From contig NZ_JACHOS010000002.1 of the NCBI RefSeq assembly GCF_014199985.1, positions 186,001 through 250,000 on the forward strand: a DNA stretch of 64,000 bases, in the 5' to 3' direction. Under the pieces are notes generated by a model. The model made no database searches. It had not been told where the DNA came from and was given only the letters and a program-made list of their open reading frames with translations. This document shows, one piece after another, positions 63,887-64,000 of this stretch (positions within the stretch are counted from its first letter, which is position 1; every line of letters starts with the position of its first letter). Source of the stretch: Methylorubrum rhodesianum (GTDB lineage Bacteria; Pseudomonadota; Alphaproteobacteria; Rhizobiales; Beijerinckiaceae). A program made the position numbers and the translations under genes.

Positions 63887-64000
63887 ATGGCTTGGAAAAT
63901 CGTGGGGGGCGCGGCGGCCCTCCTGTCGATCCTGCTGGGAGGCTTGGCGGTCGCGACGAACGGCGAGCCCGACCGATCGGCCACGCTGGCCGAGTACAGG
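63887..64000 (+). CDS. Start of an exported protein, truncated by the window edge
   Basis: Only 38 codons are visible. After a GAGGTTGGA leader the ATG opens a signal peptide (WKIVGGAAALLSILLGGLAVA) followed by TNGEPDRSATLAEYR. An exported electron-transfer partner such as a di-haem cytochrome peroxidase is possible given the preceding cupredoxin and the PDRSATLAEYR-like start, but this is weak inference. The function cannot be given from this fragment. Confidence 0.5.
   Translation, partial: MAWKIVGGAAALLSILLGGLAVATNGEPDRSATLAEYR

Overview
The window looks like chromosome of a high-GC alphaproteobacterium of the order Hyphomicrobiales, most likely a Methylobacterium or Methylorubrum relative. 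This is an inference from gene content: a MucR/Ros regulator, the NtrB-NtrC/NtrY-NtrX-Hfq-HflX block, a fused IspDF, E1beta with its own lipoyl domain, a PQQ-type sorbosone dehydrogenase and a tRNA-His without the G-1/C73 pair. No phage, insertion sequence or CRISPR array is visible. Nearly all the DNA is coding, and high GC produces many long antisense open frames, which were left out.

Layout. 1-8503 (minus strand): a seven-gene chemosensory operon, cheW, cheR-TPR, cheW, MCP, cheA-REC, cheB and a tandem-receiver protein that runs off the left edge. Its composition resembles the Wsp surface-sensing type rather than the flagellar type. 8643-11034: a MucR-like regulator whose zinc finger has lost its cysteine, diverging from three small secreted His/Cys-rich proteins (the last DUF305) that look like a periplasmic metal-handling set. 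11864-14759: a small secreted protein, then a beta-carbonic anhydrase and a SulP transporter as a probable bicarbonate pair. 14896-26329 (minus): dusB, ntrB, ntrC, an unrelated SF2 helicase, ntrY, ntrX, hfq and hflX. 26458-28331 (plus): ispDF and the CinA C-terminal amidase.

28394-36361 is accessory: a three-subunit molybdenum aldehyde oxidoreductase (PaoABC type, without an export signal), an ABC exporter coupled to a small tyrosine-phosphatase-like protein, and an ornithine cyclodeaminase family gene divergent from an Lrp/AsnC regulator. 36364-37833 is lipA with a COQ10-type START protein. 37968-43411 is a second accessory stretch of envelope and small secreted proteins with a sorbosone dehydrogenase. 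43652-51522 (minus) is eno, ftsB, pdhA, pdhB, DUF5076, pdhC and lpdA, which supply acetyl-CoA; LipA makes the lipoyl groups these subunits need. The conserved blocks at 14.9-28.3, 36.4-37.8 and 43.7-51.5 kb look like one ancestral gene order opened by two insertions.

51785-56898 holds queF, a frameshifted TerB-like gene, a 39-residue membrane peptide, a Gly/Tyr-rich secreted protein, kdsA, a ClC channel with CBS domains and tRNA-His. 57475-64000 holds small conserved genes, a DUF892 ferritin-like protein with a manganese catalase, a large GGDEF-EAL protein, a cupredoxin and the start of a further exported protein. Findings that most merit follow-up are the chemosensory operon with its unknown output, the zinc-less MucR finger, the interrupted ntr block, the helicase with an altered Walker A, the frameshifted gene at 52.5 kb and the micro-ORF ahead of the ABC exporter.
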